Position numbers and translations under genes: made by a program | Part shown: piece after piece, positions 47,571-56,625 of the stretch | How positions within the stretch are numbered: the first letter of the stretch is position 1 | Layout: every line of letters begins with the position of its first letter | The notes under the pieces: generated by a model | Databases searched by the model: none | Seen by the model: the letters and a program-made list of their open reading frames with translations, nothing else | What the model was told of the DNA's origin: nothing | Assembly (NCBI RefSeq): GCF_900114475.1 | Contig: NZ_FOTE01000005.1 | Span: 124,001-188,000 of the forward strand | Length of the DNA: 64,000 nt | Direction of reading: 5' to 3' | Source: Paenibacillus sp. 1_12 | GTDB taxonomy: Bacteria > Bacillota > Bacilli > Paenibacillales > NBRC-103111

Positions 47571-48526
47571 TTCTCCATTCGTACGGGTACTCTCACCTGT
47601 TGAAACACAGACTGTAGTACGGATTGCACCGTAGCGCCGTCCATCCGGGCTTCAGCATTCAGAATGAGGCGATGCCCCAACACGTATGGAGCCAAAAACT
47701 TGATGTCGTCTGGAATGACATAATCCCTTTCCTGAAGCAATGCATAGGCCTTAGATGCCTGTACCAGTGCTAAAGTTGCACGAGGACTTGCACCAAGGAA
47801 AATTGCAGTATGCTCACGGGTTTGTCTTGTGATCGAAACCAGATAGCTTGCGACTGCATCATCCAGATGTACACGCTTCGCTCTCTGCTGCATACCGAGA
47901 ATGTGCTCGATGTCCGCTACCGGCTCCAGCTTTTCAATTGGATGCACAATACTTTGTGAAATAATCATCTTCGTTTCTGTTGCTTCATCCGGGTATCCCA
48001 GACTAAATTTCATCATGAAACGGTCCAGCTGCGCTTCCGGCAATGTATATGTGCCTTCAAAATCAATCGGATTTTGTGTGGCCAGCATCATAAATGGCTG
48101 AGGAAGCTCATGCGTGGCACCATCCACTGTAATATGACGTTCTTCCATGGCTTCCAACAAAGCAGATTGTGTCTTGGTTGTGGCGCGGTTAATCTCATCA
48201 GCCAGCAAAATGTGTGTCATAATCGGGCCTGGTCTGAATATGAATACTTCATCTTTCGGATGATATATCGAAACTCCAGTAATATCGGTGGGAAGCAAAT
48301 CAGGATTGCATTGGATACGTCGGAATTGACCACGAATCGATTTAGCTAATGATTTGATCAAAATTGTTTTTCCGGTACCTGGTACATCCTCCAAAAGTAC
48401 GTGTCCACCTGCTAACATGGCTGTCATGAGTAGTTTTATTTCATCTGTCTTACCGAGGATGCAAGACTCCAAATTCGCTTGTATGCGCTTTAGCATTCCT
48501 ATATCTTCACTGACAATGGCCTCCAT
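47567..48526 (-). CDS. MoxR family AAA+ ATPase
   Basis: A 319-residue AAA+ ATPase of the MoxR group, chaperone-like proteins that mature partner complexes. Walker A is LLEDVPGTGKTILIKSLAKS, Walker B/sensor LLADEINRATTKTQSALLEA, sensor I MLATQNPIDFEGTYTLPEAQ, and the arginine finger region is LDRFMMKF. The start is ATG at 48526 with AGGAGGAT upstream. First gene of the three-gene operon. Confidence 0.94.
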   Translation of the reverse strand: MEAIVSEDIGMLKRIQANLESCILGKTDEIKLLMTAMLAGGHVLLEDVPGTGKTILIKSLAKSIRGQFRRIQCNPDLLPTDITGVSIYHPKDEVFIFRPGPIMTHILLADEINRATTKTQSALLEAMEERHITVDGATHELPQPFMMLATQNPIDFEGTYTLPEAQLDRFMMKFSLGYPDEATETKMIISQSIVHPIEKLEPVADIEHILGMQQRAKRVHLDDAVASYLVSITRQTREHTAIFLGASPRATLALVQASKAYALLQERDYVIPDDIKFLAPYVLGHRLILNAEARMDGATVQSVLQSVFQQVRVPVRMEK

Positions 48527-48667
48527 GTTCCTGATCCTCCTTAGGGTGTATGTAATGAGTGGGCAGAATGATTCACTTTCTATTTTACATGATTAAAAAA
48601 AGGCCGTATACGTGCAAATACGCTAAAATTGTTTGTAAAATTACACATTTGGAGACATTTTGAAAAC

Positions 48668-48699
48668 AAAAAAAACTCCATAGGGCTAGCCCCTGGAGC
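48668..48699 (-). terminator. Terminator of the spoVA operon
   Basis: On the minus strand CTCCA, GGGGC, a short loop, GCCC and TGGAG pair, followed by at least seven T residues, about 60 nt after the spoVAE stop. Confidence 0.85.
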
Positions 48700-48759
48700 A
48701 GAACGGACCTTACTAAGGATACGTACAAAACCTTTATACGGTTTCATCAAATGGGAACT

Positions 48760-49122
48760 TTACCCGCGAGGCCTGCAAAAGAGAGCTGCCAGAAATGAAA
48801 AGATAATCGCTGCCGAAATACCTGCGCTTGTCACATTGAAAATACCTGTGATAATACCTATAGCTCCGTCTTCCTTGAGCTCCTGCAGTGCTCCGTGAAC
48901 AAGTGCATTCCCAAAGCTTGTAATCGGCACCGTTGCGCCAGCACCAGCGAATCGAATTAACGGATCATACCAGCCTATTCCATCCAAAACTGCACCGCTT
49001 ACGACAAGTGTACTCATCGTATGCGCAGGTGTAAGCTTCCCCACATCCATCAGAAGCTGACCAACTACACATATCGCACCACCGATAATAAATGCCCATA
49101 CAAAATCCATGAAAGTTTCCAT
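48760..49122 (-). CDS. spoVAE: Stage V sporulation protein AE (SpoVAE/AEb)
   Basis: A 120-residue membrane protein of the channel that moves dipicolinic acid. [20 protein letters not shown], then [20 protein letters not shown] and [20 protein letters not shown], match SpoVAEb. About four membrane helices. It starts 3 nt after spoVAD. Confidence 0.93.
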   Translation of the reverse strand: METFMDFVWAFIIGGAICVVGQLLMDVGKLTPAHTMSTLVVSGAVLDGIGWYDPLIRFAGAGATVPITSFGNALVHGALQELKEDGAIGIITGIFNVTSAGISAAIIFSFLAALFCRPRG

Positions 49123-49125
49123 TGC

Positions 49126-50139
49126 TTAGTTCACCCCGCTTTCGATAGCTACAGCATGAGCGATACAGGGTATGCTTTCACCTTGTTGAAACGAAAGTGG
49201 TGACAACAAAGCACCTGTAGCGATGACCAAAATTTTGCGATAATCGCCTTTGATCAGCTTTTTTAGAATATGACCATAAGTAACCACAGCTGAGCAACCA
49301 CAGCCGCTTCCCCCCGCAATAACAGGCTGTTTCTCACGATCATAAATCATCAGACCGCAATCGTTATAAGTGGTTTGATGAATCGGTATTTTATGTTTAA
49401 TAAGCAATTCATTCGCAATATCGTAACCTACTTTGGCCAAATCGCCTGTGACGATCAAATCGTAGTACCCAGGCTCGCGGTCAAAATCCTTGAAATGCGC
49501 CTGCATAGTATCCACCGCGGCAGGTGCCATTGCGGCTCCCATATTAAACGGATCCTTTATGCCCATATCAATGACACGACCGATGGTCGCGCCAGTAACC
49601 ACCGGACCTTTCCCATTTCGGGAGACTACAGCCGCACCTGCACCTGTCACCGTATATTGGGCGGTAGGAGGCTTCTGTGAGCCGTATTCGGTTGGATAAC
49701 GGAACTGCTTCTCGGAGGTGCAATTGTGACTGCAGGTTCCAGCCATCACATCGTTTGCATAACCAGCATCCGTCAGCATCGCCGCTAGCGCTAGACCTTC
49801 CATTGAGGTAGAGCAGGCTCCGAAAATACCAATGTAGGGAATCGCGAGTGTCCGTGCTGCGAAAGTGCTGCTAATAATTTGATTCATTAAGTCGCCGCCT
49901 ACATAAAACTGAACCTTTTCTTTGGTGAGTCCAGCGTTTTCGACAGCAAGCTTCGCAGCTTCATCCATCAATTGCCGCTCTGCCTTCTCCCAGCTCTCTT
50001 GCTGCAGCAGCATATCACCATGAACAATATCGAAATCATCACCTAACGGTCCCGCACCCTCCTCAGGGCCAACGACAGTGGCAACACCGGTTATCACGGG
50101 TCGGTTCTGAAATGCCCAGCTTTGGTATCCCTGAAGCAT
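49126..50139 (-). CDS. spoVAD: Stage V sporulation protein AD
   Basis: A 337-residue thiolase-fold protein that binds dipicolinic acid. GYQSWAFQNRPVITGVATVV, GIFGACSTSMEGLALAAMLT (active-site-like Cys region), SHNCTSEKQFRYPTEYG and NDCGLMIYDREKQPVIAGGS are SpoVAD hallmarks. It would sit on the outer face of the inner spore membrane with SpoVAC and SpoVAE. It starts 3 nt after spoVAC. Confidence 0.95.
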   Translation of the reverse strand: MLQGYQSWAFQNRPVITGVATVVGPEEGAGPLGDDFDIVHGDMLLQQESWEKAERQLMDEAAKLAVENAGLTKEKVQFYVGGDLMNQIISSTFAARTLAIPYIGIFGACSTSMEGLALAAMLTDAGYANDVMAGTCSHNCTSEKQFRYPTEYGSQKPPTAQYTVTGAGAAVVSRNGKGPVVTGATIGRVIDMGIKDPFNMGAAMAPAAVDTMQAHFKDFDREPGYYDLIVTGDLAKVGYDIANELLIKHKIPIHQTTYNDCGLMIYDREKQPVIAGGSGCGCSAVVTYGHILKKLIKGDYRKILVIATGALLSPLSFQQGESIPCIAHAVAIESGVN

Positions 50140-50142
50140 CGC

Positions 50143-50616
50143 TCATCCTCCTATGTTAAAAATTAAATGCACCAGTCCCACAACAAATGCAGCCACAATT
50201 CCGAACACAATAACAGATCCGGCTAATTTAAACATATTGCCACCGACACCTAGAACAAATCCTTCACTTTTATGCTCGAGTGCTGCCGAACACATGGAGT
50301 TCGCAAAGCCCGTCACGGGGACAGCCGAACCGGCACCTGCCCACTGTGCGAGCTTGTCATACAACCCGAAGCAGGTCAGGATGACAGACAATAGAATAAG
50401 CACAGCCACTGTTGGATTACCTGCCTTTTCTGCTGGAAACCCAAAGGCGTGAATGAACATCTCAGTTAAACCTTGACCTATCACACAAATAATCCCACCG
50501 ACGAAAAAAGCCCGAAGGCAGTTTTTTAAAACTGGCCTGGATGGCTCCTTCTTTTTGGCAAGCACTTGATATTCCTGCTGTGTCCAGGTAAGTTTTTGCT
50601 TTGTTTTTGAAGCCAT
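50143..50616 (-). CDS. spoVAC: Stage V sporulation protein AC
   Basis: A 157-residue membrane protein, mechanosensitive component of the dipicolinic acid channel. A charged N-terminus (1-30) is followed by four to five helices with RAFFVGGIICVIGQGLTEMF, GAGSAVPVTGFANSMCSAAL and GVGGNMFKLAGSVIVFGIVA. The start is ATG at 50616 with AAAGGAAG upstream, 16 nt after the DUF421 gene. Confidence 0.94.
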   Translation of the reverse strand: MASKTKQKLTWTQQEYQVLAKKKEPSRPVLKNCLRAFFVGGIICVIGQGLTEMFIHAFGFPAEKAGNPTVAVLILLSVILTCFGLYDKLAQWAGAGSAVPVTGFANSMCSAALEHKSEGFVLGVGGNMFKLAGSVIVFGIVAAFVVGLVHLIFNIGG

Positions 50617-50632
50617 TTCATCGCTTCCTTTC

Positions 50633-51490
50633 TTATCTTTTTAATACGGGCTCAAGTAGTTTAATTTGCTTTTGCAGCTGTAAAGTACAGCTCTCGTACA
50701 TTTTCTTCGCAGAGGCATCTATCGTTGACAAGCCATACAAGGCCAAATCCGCCTCGCATTTTTTTATTGTAGCCATCAGCAGACGTCTTTCGTTATTTAC
50801 AGGCAGCTTCAACATATCATCATACAGATCGACATACAGAGCTCCATAAGAATCAACAGTGCCCAGAAACACATTGTCTATTGTGACGCCTATTTTCTCC
50901 AATTCCGTCCTGAGCCATCCTGGATTCAGTCCAGCTGTTGCGAGCGGCTCTTCCATAATATTACCGTCGATAATAACAGCCTGCGATTCCATCTCGGGTG
51001 CCGTTTGGATTCCAAGGTGCTTTGCAGTAAGCGGTTGGTTCTCTTTCTTAAGCATAACGCTCAGCTCTCCACTTGCCTCCAGCATCGCAAATTGGACCTC
51101 GGACGGATTAAAAACACTTTTCTTTCGAAGCTGCTCCAGCAACTCCTCTGCCGTGTAACGCTCTTTCTTGAGGTTGTCCTCCATGACCTTGCCTTCCTTG
51201 ATCATGACCGTTCCCTTCCCCTCGAACCAGCCTCTAAGCGTAACACTCTTCATAGTTATCAATTCCAATCCGAGCGGTACCAGTGCCCATACCAATAAAG
51301 CAACAACACCGTGCATATAATTATTTTCGATATCGGTTGATATAAAGCCAGCCAGCTCACCCAGGGTAATACCTGTTATATATTCAAAAAAAGTAAGCTG
51401 GGAAATCTGCTTTTTCCCTAATATCCTTGTGAGTATAAACAGCATCGCAATAGCTCCAAGAGACCTGACAACAATTTGTACCCAATCCAT
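50633..51490 (-). CDS. DUF421 membrane protein (YetF/YrbG type) of the spoVA unit
   Basis: A 285-residue protein. Three N-terminal helices (MDWVQIVVRSLGAIAMLFIL, TFFEYITGITLGELAGF) are followed by the DUF421 cytoplasmic domain (SEVQFAMLEASGELSVMLKK, VIIDGNIMEEPL). A DUF421 gene is one of the constant partners of the spoVA2mob-type cluster. The start is placed at ATG 51490, 9 nt after GGAG; an in-frame ATG at 51496 is too close to that site. First gene of the DUF421-spoVAC-spoVAD-spoVAE operon. Confidence 0.85.
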   Translation of the reverse strand: MDWVQIVVRSLGAIAMLFILTRILGKKQISQLTFFEYITGITLGELAGFISTDIENNYMHGVVALLVWALVPLGLELITMKSVTLRGWFEGKGTVMIKEGKVMEDNLKKERYTAEELLEQLRKKSVFNPSEVQFAMLEASGELSVMLKKENQPLTAKHLGIQTAPEMESQAVIIDGNIMEEPLATAGLNPGWLRTELEKIGVTIDNVFLGTVDSYGALYVDLYDDMLKLPVNNERRLLMATIKKCEADLALYGLSTIDASAKKMYESCTLQLQKQIKLLEPVLKR

Positions 51491-51632
51491 CCCCATTCTC
51501 TCCTTCCCGGAATACATCTCCGTAACATTATTTGCATCATTGCTCAGACTTATGGTTTCTAAATATATCCAGTCATGATTTCAAAAATTGTGAGCACAAT
51601 GTAAGAGGTGAAACACAAGGAGGTGAACAATC

Positions 51633-51839
51633 ATGACTGTAGCATCAAGCGTAAAAACTACACTGGCTTCGTTAAAAAGCGCACAAGCCAGCCTGGAGAC
51701 ATTTGCTCTGAGCACACAAAATCAGGAAGCTAAGCAGGTATTCGAACAAGCTGCCCAAACTACGCAGCAAGTTTGCGATCAAATTAGCGGGCGTGTTCAG
51801 CAGTTGGAAAGTGAAGAGCCTCAATATAAAGGCTTCTAA
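51633..51839 (+). CDS. DUF1657 small protein
   Basis: A 68-residue alpha-helical protein of the DUF1657 family. The opening MTVASSVKTTLASLKSAQAS, then LETFALSTQNQEAKQVFEQA and the end EEPQYKGF are the family pattern. DUF1657 genes accompany spoVA2mob-type clusters. Here it is divergent from the DUF421-spoVA operon. The start is ATG at 51633 with a full AAGGAGGTGA site. Its molecular role is unknown. Confidence 0.88.
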   Translation: MTVASSVKTTLASLKSAQASLETFALSTQNQEAKQVFEQAAQTTQQVCDQISGRVQQLESEEPQYKGF

Positions 51840-51890
51840 ACGGATTGGGATCTGAAAACTGATCCAAAACATCCGAAGCTTGTCCAACAT

Positions 51891-51936
51891 AAAAAGCCTT
51901 GTGATTGCCGACCATGGGCAATTCAAGGCTTTTTAT
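51891..51936 (+). terminator. Terminator of the DUF1657 gene
   Basis: AAAGCCTTG with ATTGCC pairs with GGCAAT and CAAGGCTTT around a 6-nt loop, and T residues follow. The symmetric A/T flanks could let it work in both directions. Confidence 0.85.
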
Positions 51937-52070
51937 TTAGACTGCAAATCATTTGTTTCTTTAAGCTCTCACAAACTGTGCTTCTATATCCTGGTAAGGA
52001 TAAAAGATAATGAGCTATGTACGGTGATTACGCACTTAGCTCCGCAGAAGCATCGTATGCGTCCTCTAGA

Positions 52071-52148
52071 TCAAGCCAATAACCATAAAAATAAAAGCAA
52101 CAAAATATACAGTACAAGTATCATGATCAGGTTATTCTGTTTTTTCAT
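52071..52148 (-). CDS. 25-residue hydrophobic membrane peptide
   Basis: ATG at 52148 is preceded by ATAGGAG, 9 nt upstream. It opens a 25-codon frame ending in TGA at 52071. The product (MKKQNNLIMILVLYILLLLF, then LWLLA) has a basic N-terminus and one membrane helix. It is the only clear coding candidate between the DUF1657 and uronate-isomerase-like genes (51840-52303). No terminator was seen downstream on its strand, and no family was recognised. Confidence 0.4.
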   Translation of the reverse strand: MKKQNNLIMILVLYILLLLFLWLLA

Positions 52149-52241
52149 ATAAACAGGCTCCTATCTATCCATAATGTTCCCGATTCTATCCTATGTCACG
52201 GTAATTTGTTTGGAATGTGTATATGCCTATATGGAATTTAA

Positions 52242-52250
52242 TGATATAAT
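52242..52250 (+). promoter_or_regulatory. Extended -10 promoter of the uronate-isomerase-like gene
   Basis: TGA directly followed by a perfect TATAAT (52245-52250) forms an extended -10; no good -35 is seen. It lies about 50 nt upstream of the start codon. Confidence 0.55.
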
Positions 52251-52303
52251 ACGTTCATTGTTCACGTTAACATAAACTTATTTTGCGGGAGGGTCTCTTC
52301 ATT

Positions 52304-53578
52304 ATGACGATTCATTCGAAGGAGCATCTACATTCATTTGTTACGGAAACGGTAAGGAATACGCAAGTAACCGATATTCATACCCACTTATTTGCAGAAT
52401 CGTTCGGTGACCTACTTCTATGGGGTGTCGATGATTTATTAACTTATCACTACCTGATTGCTGAAACATTCCGTTTCAAACCGGAATTATCTTATGATGC
52501 TTTCTGGGCTATGAGCAAACAAGAGCAGGCCGATTTAATATGGAAAACTTTGTTCATTGAGCACTCACCATACAGTGAAGCGTGCCGCGGTGTGGTCACT
52601 GTATTAAATAGACTTGGCTTCGATTTAAGCACTCGGGACTTGAATACATATCGTGAATATTACAAAAACGTTAGCGCCAAAGACTATATTTCACGTATTT
52701 TGGAGCTTGCAAAGGTCAAAACGGTTGTCATGACAAATGATCCTTTTGATAGCTTTGAGCGTGAGAAATGGTCACAAAATCATCCACAGGATCCTCGTTT
52801 TCTCGCTGCGCTTCGAATTGATCCTCTGCTGAACGCCTGGGATACGAGCTGGACGCTGCTTGTTGAGCAGGGCTATGAGGTGAAACCCGATTTTTCTGGT
52901 AATACCATTTCTGAGATTCGCCGTTTTCTGAACGACTGGATTGCGCGCATCAATCCTCTATATATGGCGGTCTCGCTCCCAAATGATTTTGCTTATCCCG
53001 AAGATTCATCTCGCGGACGCATCATCGACGAATGTATCGTACCTGTCGCACGTGAAGCCAACATTCCGTTCGCCATGATGATAGGTGTTAAGCGCCAGGT
53101 AAACCCTTCTTTGAAAGGTGCAGGAGACAGCTTAGGAAAAAGTGATATAGGAACAGTTGAACGTATCGTCAGCAAGTATCAAGACGTGAAATTTCTCGTG
53201 ACCATGCTATCCCGTGAAAATCAGCATGAGCTTGCCGTGACCGCTCGTAAAAACCGCAATTTATTAATTTTCGGCTGCTGGTGGTTCCTGAACAATCCGA
53301 GTCTTATCGAAGAAATTACCCGTATGCGCTTCGAATTGCTCGGTGGCAGTATCATTCCACAGCATTCCGACTGTCGTATTATTGACCAGCTACTATATAA
53401 ATGGGATCATTCCCGTGAAATCATTGCAAAAGTATTGTTTGAGAAATATGATGATTTATTGGCGGCTGGTTGGCGCCTGGAGGAAGAAGAGATCCAGCGT
53501 GACGTAGACGATTTACTTGGGGGTACTTTCTGGAAGTTTCTTGGGAAACCCGATCCTGCAGCGATAGCTGCAAAATAA
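52304..53578 (+). CDS. Uronate isomerase-like amidohydrolase-superfamily protein
   Basis: A 424-residue TIM-barrel protein. The metal motif is TDIHTHLFAESFG (H26, H28, HxH). YLIAETFRFKPELSYDAFWA and ALRIDPLLNAWDTSWTLL match the glucuronate isomerase (UxaC) fold. FGCWWFLNNPSLIEEITRMR and the late Asp (HSDCRI) complete the expected pattern. True UxaC acts in hexuronate breakdown. No uxa/kdu/kdg neighbours are present, so the substrate may differ. The start is ATG at 52304 with GGGAGGG upstream; the frame opens at 52283 without support. Confidence 0.78.
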   Translation: MTIHSKEHLHSFVTETVRNTQVTDIHTHLFAESFGDLLLWGVDDLLTYHYLIAETFRFKPELSYDAFWAMSKQEQADLIWKTLFIEHSPYSEACRGVVTVLNRLGFDLSTRDLNTYREYYKNVSAKDYISRILELAKVKTVVMTNDPFDSFEREKWSQNHPQDPRFLAALRIDPLLNAWDTSWTLLVEQGYEVKPDFSGNTISEIRRFLNDWIARINPLYMAVSLPNDFAYPEDSSRGRIIDECIVPVAREANIPFAMMIGVKRQVNPSLKGAGDSLGKSDIGTVERIVSKYQDVKFLVTMLSRENQHELAVTARKNRNLLIFGCWWFLNNPSLIEEITRMRFELLGGSIIPQHSDCRIIDQLLYKWDHSREIIAKVLFEKYDDLLAAGWRLEEEEIQRDVDDLLGGTFWKFLGKPDPAAIAAK

Positions 53579-53637
53579 ATCATAATTGCAACTCTAATTA
53601 GTTACTTACATTGTTTTATTGCTGTAGAAAAAATCAT

Positions 53638-53671
53638 CAAAAAAGACGCTCTATTCAGCAGCGTCTTTTTT
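53638..53671. terminator. Bidirectional terminator between convergent genes
   Basis: AAAAAGACGCT and AGCGTCTTTTT form a perfect 11-bp stem with an 8-nt loop. It lies between the ends of the uronate-isomerase-like gene (plus) and the RCC1/SLH gene (minus) and has T tracts both ways. Confidence 0.9.
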
Positions 53672-53690
53672 GATGTAAGCAATCTTACGG

Positions 53691-56567
53691 TTATTTGCCT
53701 TGAGCATTTTTGAGAGCTAGCTCATCTATTGGCAGTACTGCTCCATTGTTCAGAGAAAGCAGTCGTTCGATGATCGTTATCGCCTGAGCTCTTGTAGTTG
53801 TTTCCTGTGGTGCCAAATCGCCATTATTAAGGCCCTGCAGGATCCCTTTTTGGACTGCATGAAGCATTGCAAATGAGCTATCTACCACAGTGGTTGAGTT
53901 CTGTAGTTCTTTATTTGTAGCTCGAACAGCAATTTTAGCCATTTCTGAACGGGTAATCGGTGCATCCCATATGGTCTGGGTTTCTTCCTGACCATAAAAC
54001 CCTGCTTTGACAAGTGTATCTACATAGGGTTGATACCATACTTTGTCTACAGATAGCTGGGCTGATGGCAACTTAAGTGCTGCAGCCGTCAGCTTAGCGA
54101 ACTCCGCTCGTGTAACCGTACCCTCTGGCTTGAAAGTGCCATCCGGATAGCCGTCTGTGTAACCCTTTTCCACAGCGGCAGCAATTGCCGCACTGGCCCA
54201 GTGGCCTCCGGTATCACTAAAACCACTAACAAAACCAGATACGGTTTCTGGTATCGCACGGTTCTTGTAAGTACCATCTCCTAATTGACCGATCGTATTT
54301 CCTCCCCAAGTCCATACCGCTCCATCTGCCGATGTAGCAACGGAATGAGCACTACCAGCAGATACAGTCAATACATCGTGAATAGCTTTAGCTTGAACAG
54401 GTATCTGTCTATTCGTAGTCGTCCCATCACCCAATTGACCGTAAATGTTCTGGCCCCAAGACCATACGGATCCATCCTTTTTTACAGCAAGAGAATGATA
54501 GCTGCCTCCGGCAATTGCTGTCACATCGTATAAACTGCCGACCTGAGTAGGAATTAACCGATTGGTCGTCGAATTATCCCCAATTTGACCGTAGCCATTA
54601 TAACCCCAAGCCCACACTGTACCATCAGATCTCAGTGCAAGAGAGTGATTACGACCAGCAGCTATTGCCTTTATATTACTTAACCCTGAAAGTTGCACAG
54701 CAGAGCGGCGCGTCGATAAAGTACCATCGCCAAGCTGTCCATTAATATTGTCGCCCCATACCCATACCGTTCCATCGCTAGCTAATGCCAATGCATGATT
54801 GTAGCCTGCTGCAATAGCCTGAATTCGTTTCAAGCCTGGAATCTCGATTGGCGTTACGCTTGATTTGGACGTTCCGTCTGCAAGAGCACCGAAGGTGTTA
54901 TCACCCAAAGCCCATACCGTTCCATCTTTCTTCAATGCAATTGTAAAGGAATTTCCAGCAGCAATATCAACAATATCTGTAAACAAAGGTGCCGCTGCTG
55001 GCTCATTCTTGTTTATTAATAAGTTGTCTGCTAGCTGACCATTACTATTCAATCCCCAGCTCCATACCGTCCCATCTGCTTTCAGTGCCAACGCATGCCC
55101 GGTACCAGCAGCTATTGATGCGATTGGGTCCAAAGTATCCAAGGCAATCGGTGTGTTAGTACCCCCGTTTCTGCCGATACCTAATTGACCAAATGTGTTC
55201 TCGCCCCAAGTCCAGAGCTTGTTGCTCATCCATACCAGCGTAAAGCTGTCTCCTGACACAAGCTTCCGTGGTTGTATAATACCGTTATAGCTTCCCAGTG
55301 AGGGATCGATCACTTGTTCAGATAAGAAAAATCGCGGAACTAACGCGGGTATAATTCGGCTTGTTGCTGCTCCGTCCCCTAATTGTCCCAGTGTGCTGTT
55401 ACCCCAAGCCCACACGGTTCCATCTGTTTTCACGATCATGGAGTGAAAAGCTCCGGTGCCAACTGCAGCAATATTTCTTAAACTATCAATTCTCACATTA
55501 ACAATACTGTTCTTGTAATCTCCGGTGCCCAATTGCCCATAGTTGTTCAAGCCCCATGCACTGACGGTTCCGTCCTTATGTCGAACTAATGCATGGGAAT
55601 TTCCGGCTGCAATGTTCACAGCGTCATTAACCCCAGTAACACTGGATGCAAAGTTCCGATCGGTTGTATTTCCGTTTCCCAGCTGTCCTGCTACGTTAGA
55701 GCCCCAGGTAAATACGCGACCATCTTCTTTTAGTGTCATTGAGAAATTACCACCAGCAGCTACAGCAGTAGTCTCATAGGTAAAGTTTACCCGAGTAGGT
55801 CTGCTAACAATATCATTGGTGTCCGCATCGCCAGCTTGACCATAGGTGTTGTCTCCCCAAGCAAGTACATTATTGTCTGAAATCAGCGCCAGAACATGAT
55901 TGGAGCCGGAGGCAATAGCCTTAACATTCGTAGGATAAGCCAACTGCGCAGGCTTTAGCTTACTGGTTGTGGTGCCATCACCCAATTGACCTTTTGAATT
56001 ATCTCCCCAGGTCACAATCGTCCCATCGCTTTTTAAAGCAATTGAATGATTGCTTCCTGCAGAGATAGCAATGACATCCTTTAAATCCTCGATCTGGAAT
56101 GGTATAAGCTGGTCATTTAAAGTACCATCACCTAATTGACCTGCGTTATTTTGCCCCCACGCCCAGACCGTACCATCCTTGCGAAGCGCAAGAGTATGAT
56201 TCATCCCAGCTGCAACAGCTGTAATATCGAAAAGCTCCTTCACCTGTGTCGGTGTATAACGGGAAACGCCAGCTCCTGTTCCGAGCTTACCATGCAAGCT
56301 GTCACCCCAGGTCCAAACCGTACCGTTGCTTTTCAGGGCAACAGTATGACTTAAACCACCCGTAACTTGAGCGACGCCTAGCACAGGCGCTGCAACAGTT
56401 GAACTAGCAGCATTAATCGCTGAGGATACTACACTGGGATTACCATCATTTGATACACCATCAGCGAAGGCAGAACCTGATACAACCAAGGTTTGAAGCA
56501 AAAGCGCTCCAGTCATTGAAAAGGAAAGCCAGCGTTTTAGCTTATATTTGAAACGGTTTCGAACCAT
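53691..56567 (-). CDS. Secreted protein with 14 RCC1 repeats and three SLH domains
   Basis: A 958-residue surface protein. A signal peptide (KRWLSFSMTGALLLQTLVVS, cleavage near SAFA) is followed by 14 RCC1 repeats of about 50 residues, each with a VWxWGxNxxGQLG core. Repeats 1-7 and 8-14 are split by an irregular segment (FFLSEQVIDPSLGSYNG), which suggests two seven-bladed propellers. Three SLH domains close the protein (GYTDGYPDGTFKPEGTVTRA carries the wall-polymer-binding TRAE-type motif). It should be anchored to the pyruvylated wall polymer. The start is ATG at 56567 with GGAGGAG upstream. It lies 58 nt after the RND gene with no terminator between. The ligand is unknown. Confidence 0.9.
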   Translation of the reverse strand: MVRNRFKYKLKRWLSFSMTGALLLQTLVVSGSAFADGVSNDGNPSVVSSAINAASSTVAAPVLGVAQVTGGLSHTVALKSNGTVWTWGDSLHGKLGTGAGVSRYTPTQVKELFDITAVAAGMNHTLALRKDGTVWAWGQNNAGQLGDGTLNDQLIPFQIEDLKDVIAISAGSNHSIALKSDGTIVTWGDNSKGQLGDGTTTSKLKPAQLAYPTNVKAIASGSNHVLALISDNNVLAWGDNTYGQAGDADTNDIVSRPTRVNFTYETTAVAAGGNFSMTLKEDGRVFTWGSNVAGQLGNGNTTDRNFASSVTGVNDAVNIAAGNSHALVRHKDGTVSAWGLNNYGQLGTGDYKNSIVNVRIDSLRNIAAVGTGAFHSMIVKTDGTVWAWGNSTLGQLGDGAATSRIIPALVPRFFLSEQVIDPSLGSYNGIIQPRKLVSGDSFTLVWMSNKLWTWGENTFGQLGIGRNGGTNTPIALDTLDPIASIAAGTGHALALKADGTVWSWGLNSNGQLADNLLINKNEPAAAPLFTDIVDIAAGNSFTIALKKDGTVWALGDNTFGALADGTSKSSVTPIEIPGLKRIQAIAAGYNHALALASDGTVWVWGDNINGQLGDGTLSTRRSAVQLSGLSNIKAIAAGRNHSLALRSDGTVWAWGYNGYGQIGDNSTTNRLIPTQVGSLYDVTAIAGGSYHSLAVKKDGSVWSWGQNIYGQLGDGTTTNRQIPVQAKAIHDVLTVSAGSAHSVATSADGAVWTWGGNTIGQLGDGTYKNRAIPETVSGFVSGFSDTGGHWASAAIAAAVEKGYTDGYPDGTFKPEGTVTRAEFAKLTAAALKLPSAQLSVDKVWYQPYVDTLVKAGFYGQEETQTIWDAPITRSEMAKIAVRATNKELQNSTTVVDSSFAMLHAVQKGILQGLNNGDLAPQETTTRAQAITIIERLLSLNNGAVLPIDELALKNAQGK

Positions 56568-56625
56568 TGTACAATCTCCTCCATCATGTTTTATGCGGTG
56601 TATACCCTGCTTTTGCAAGCTATGA

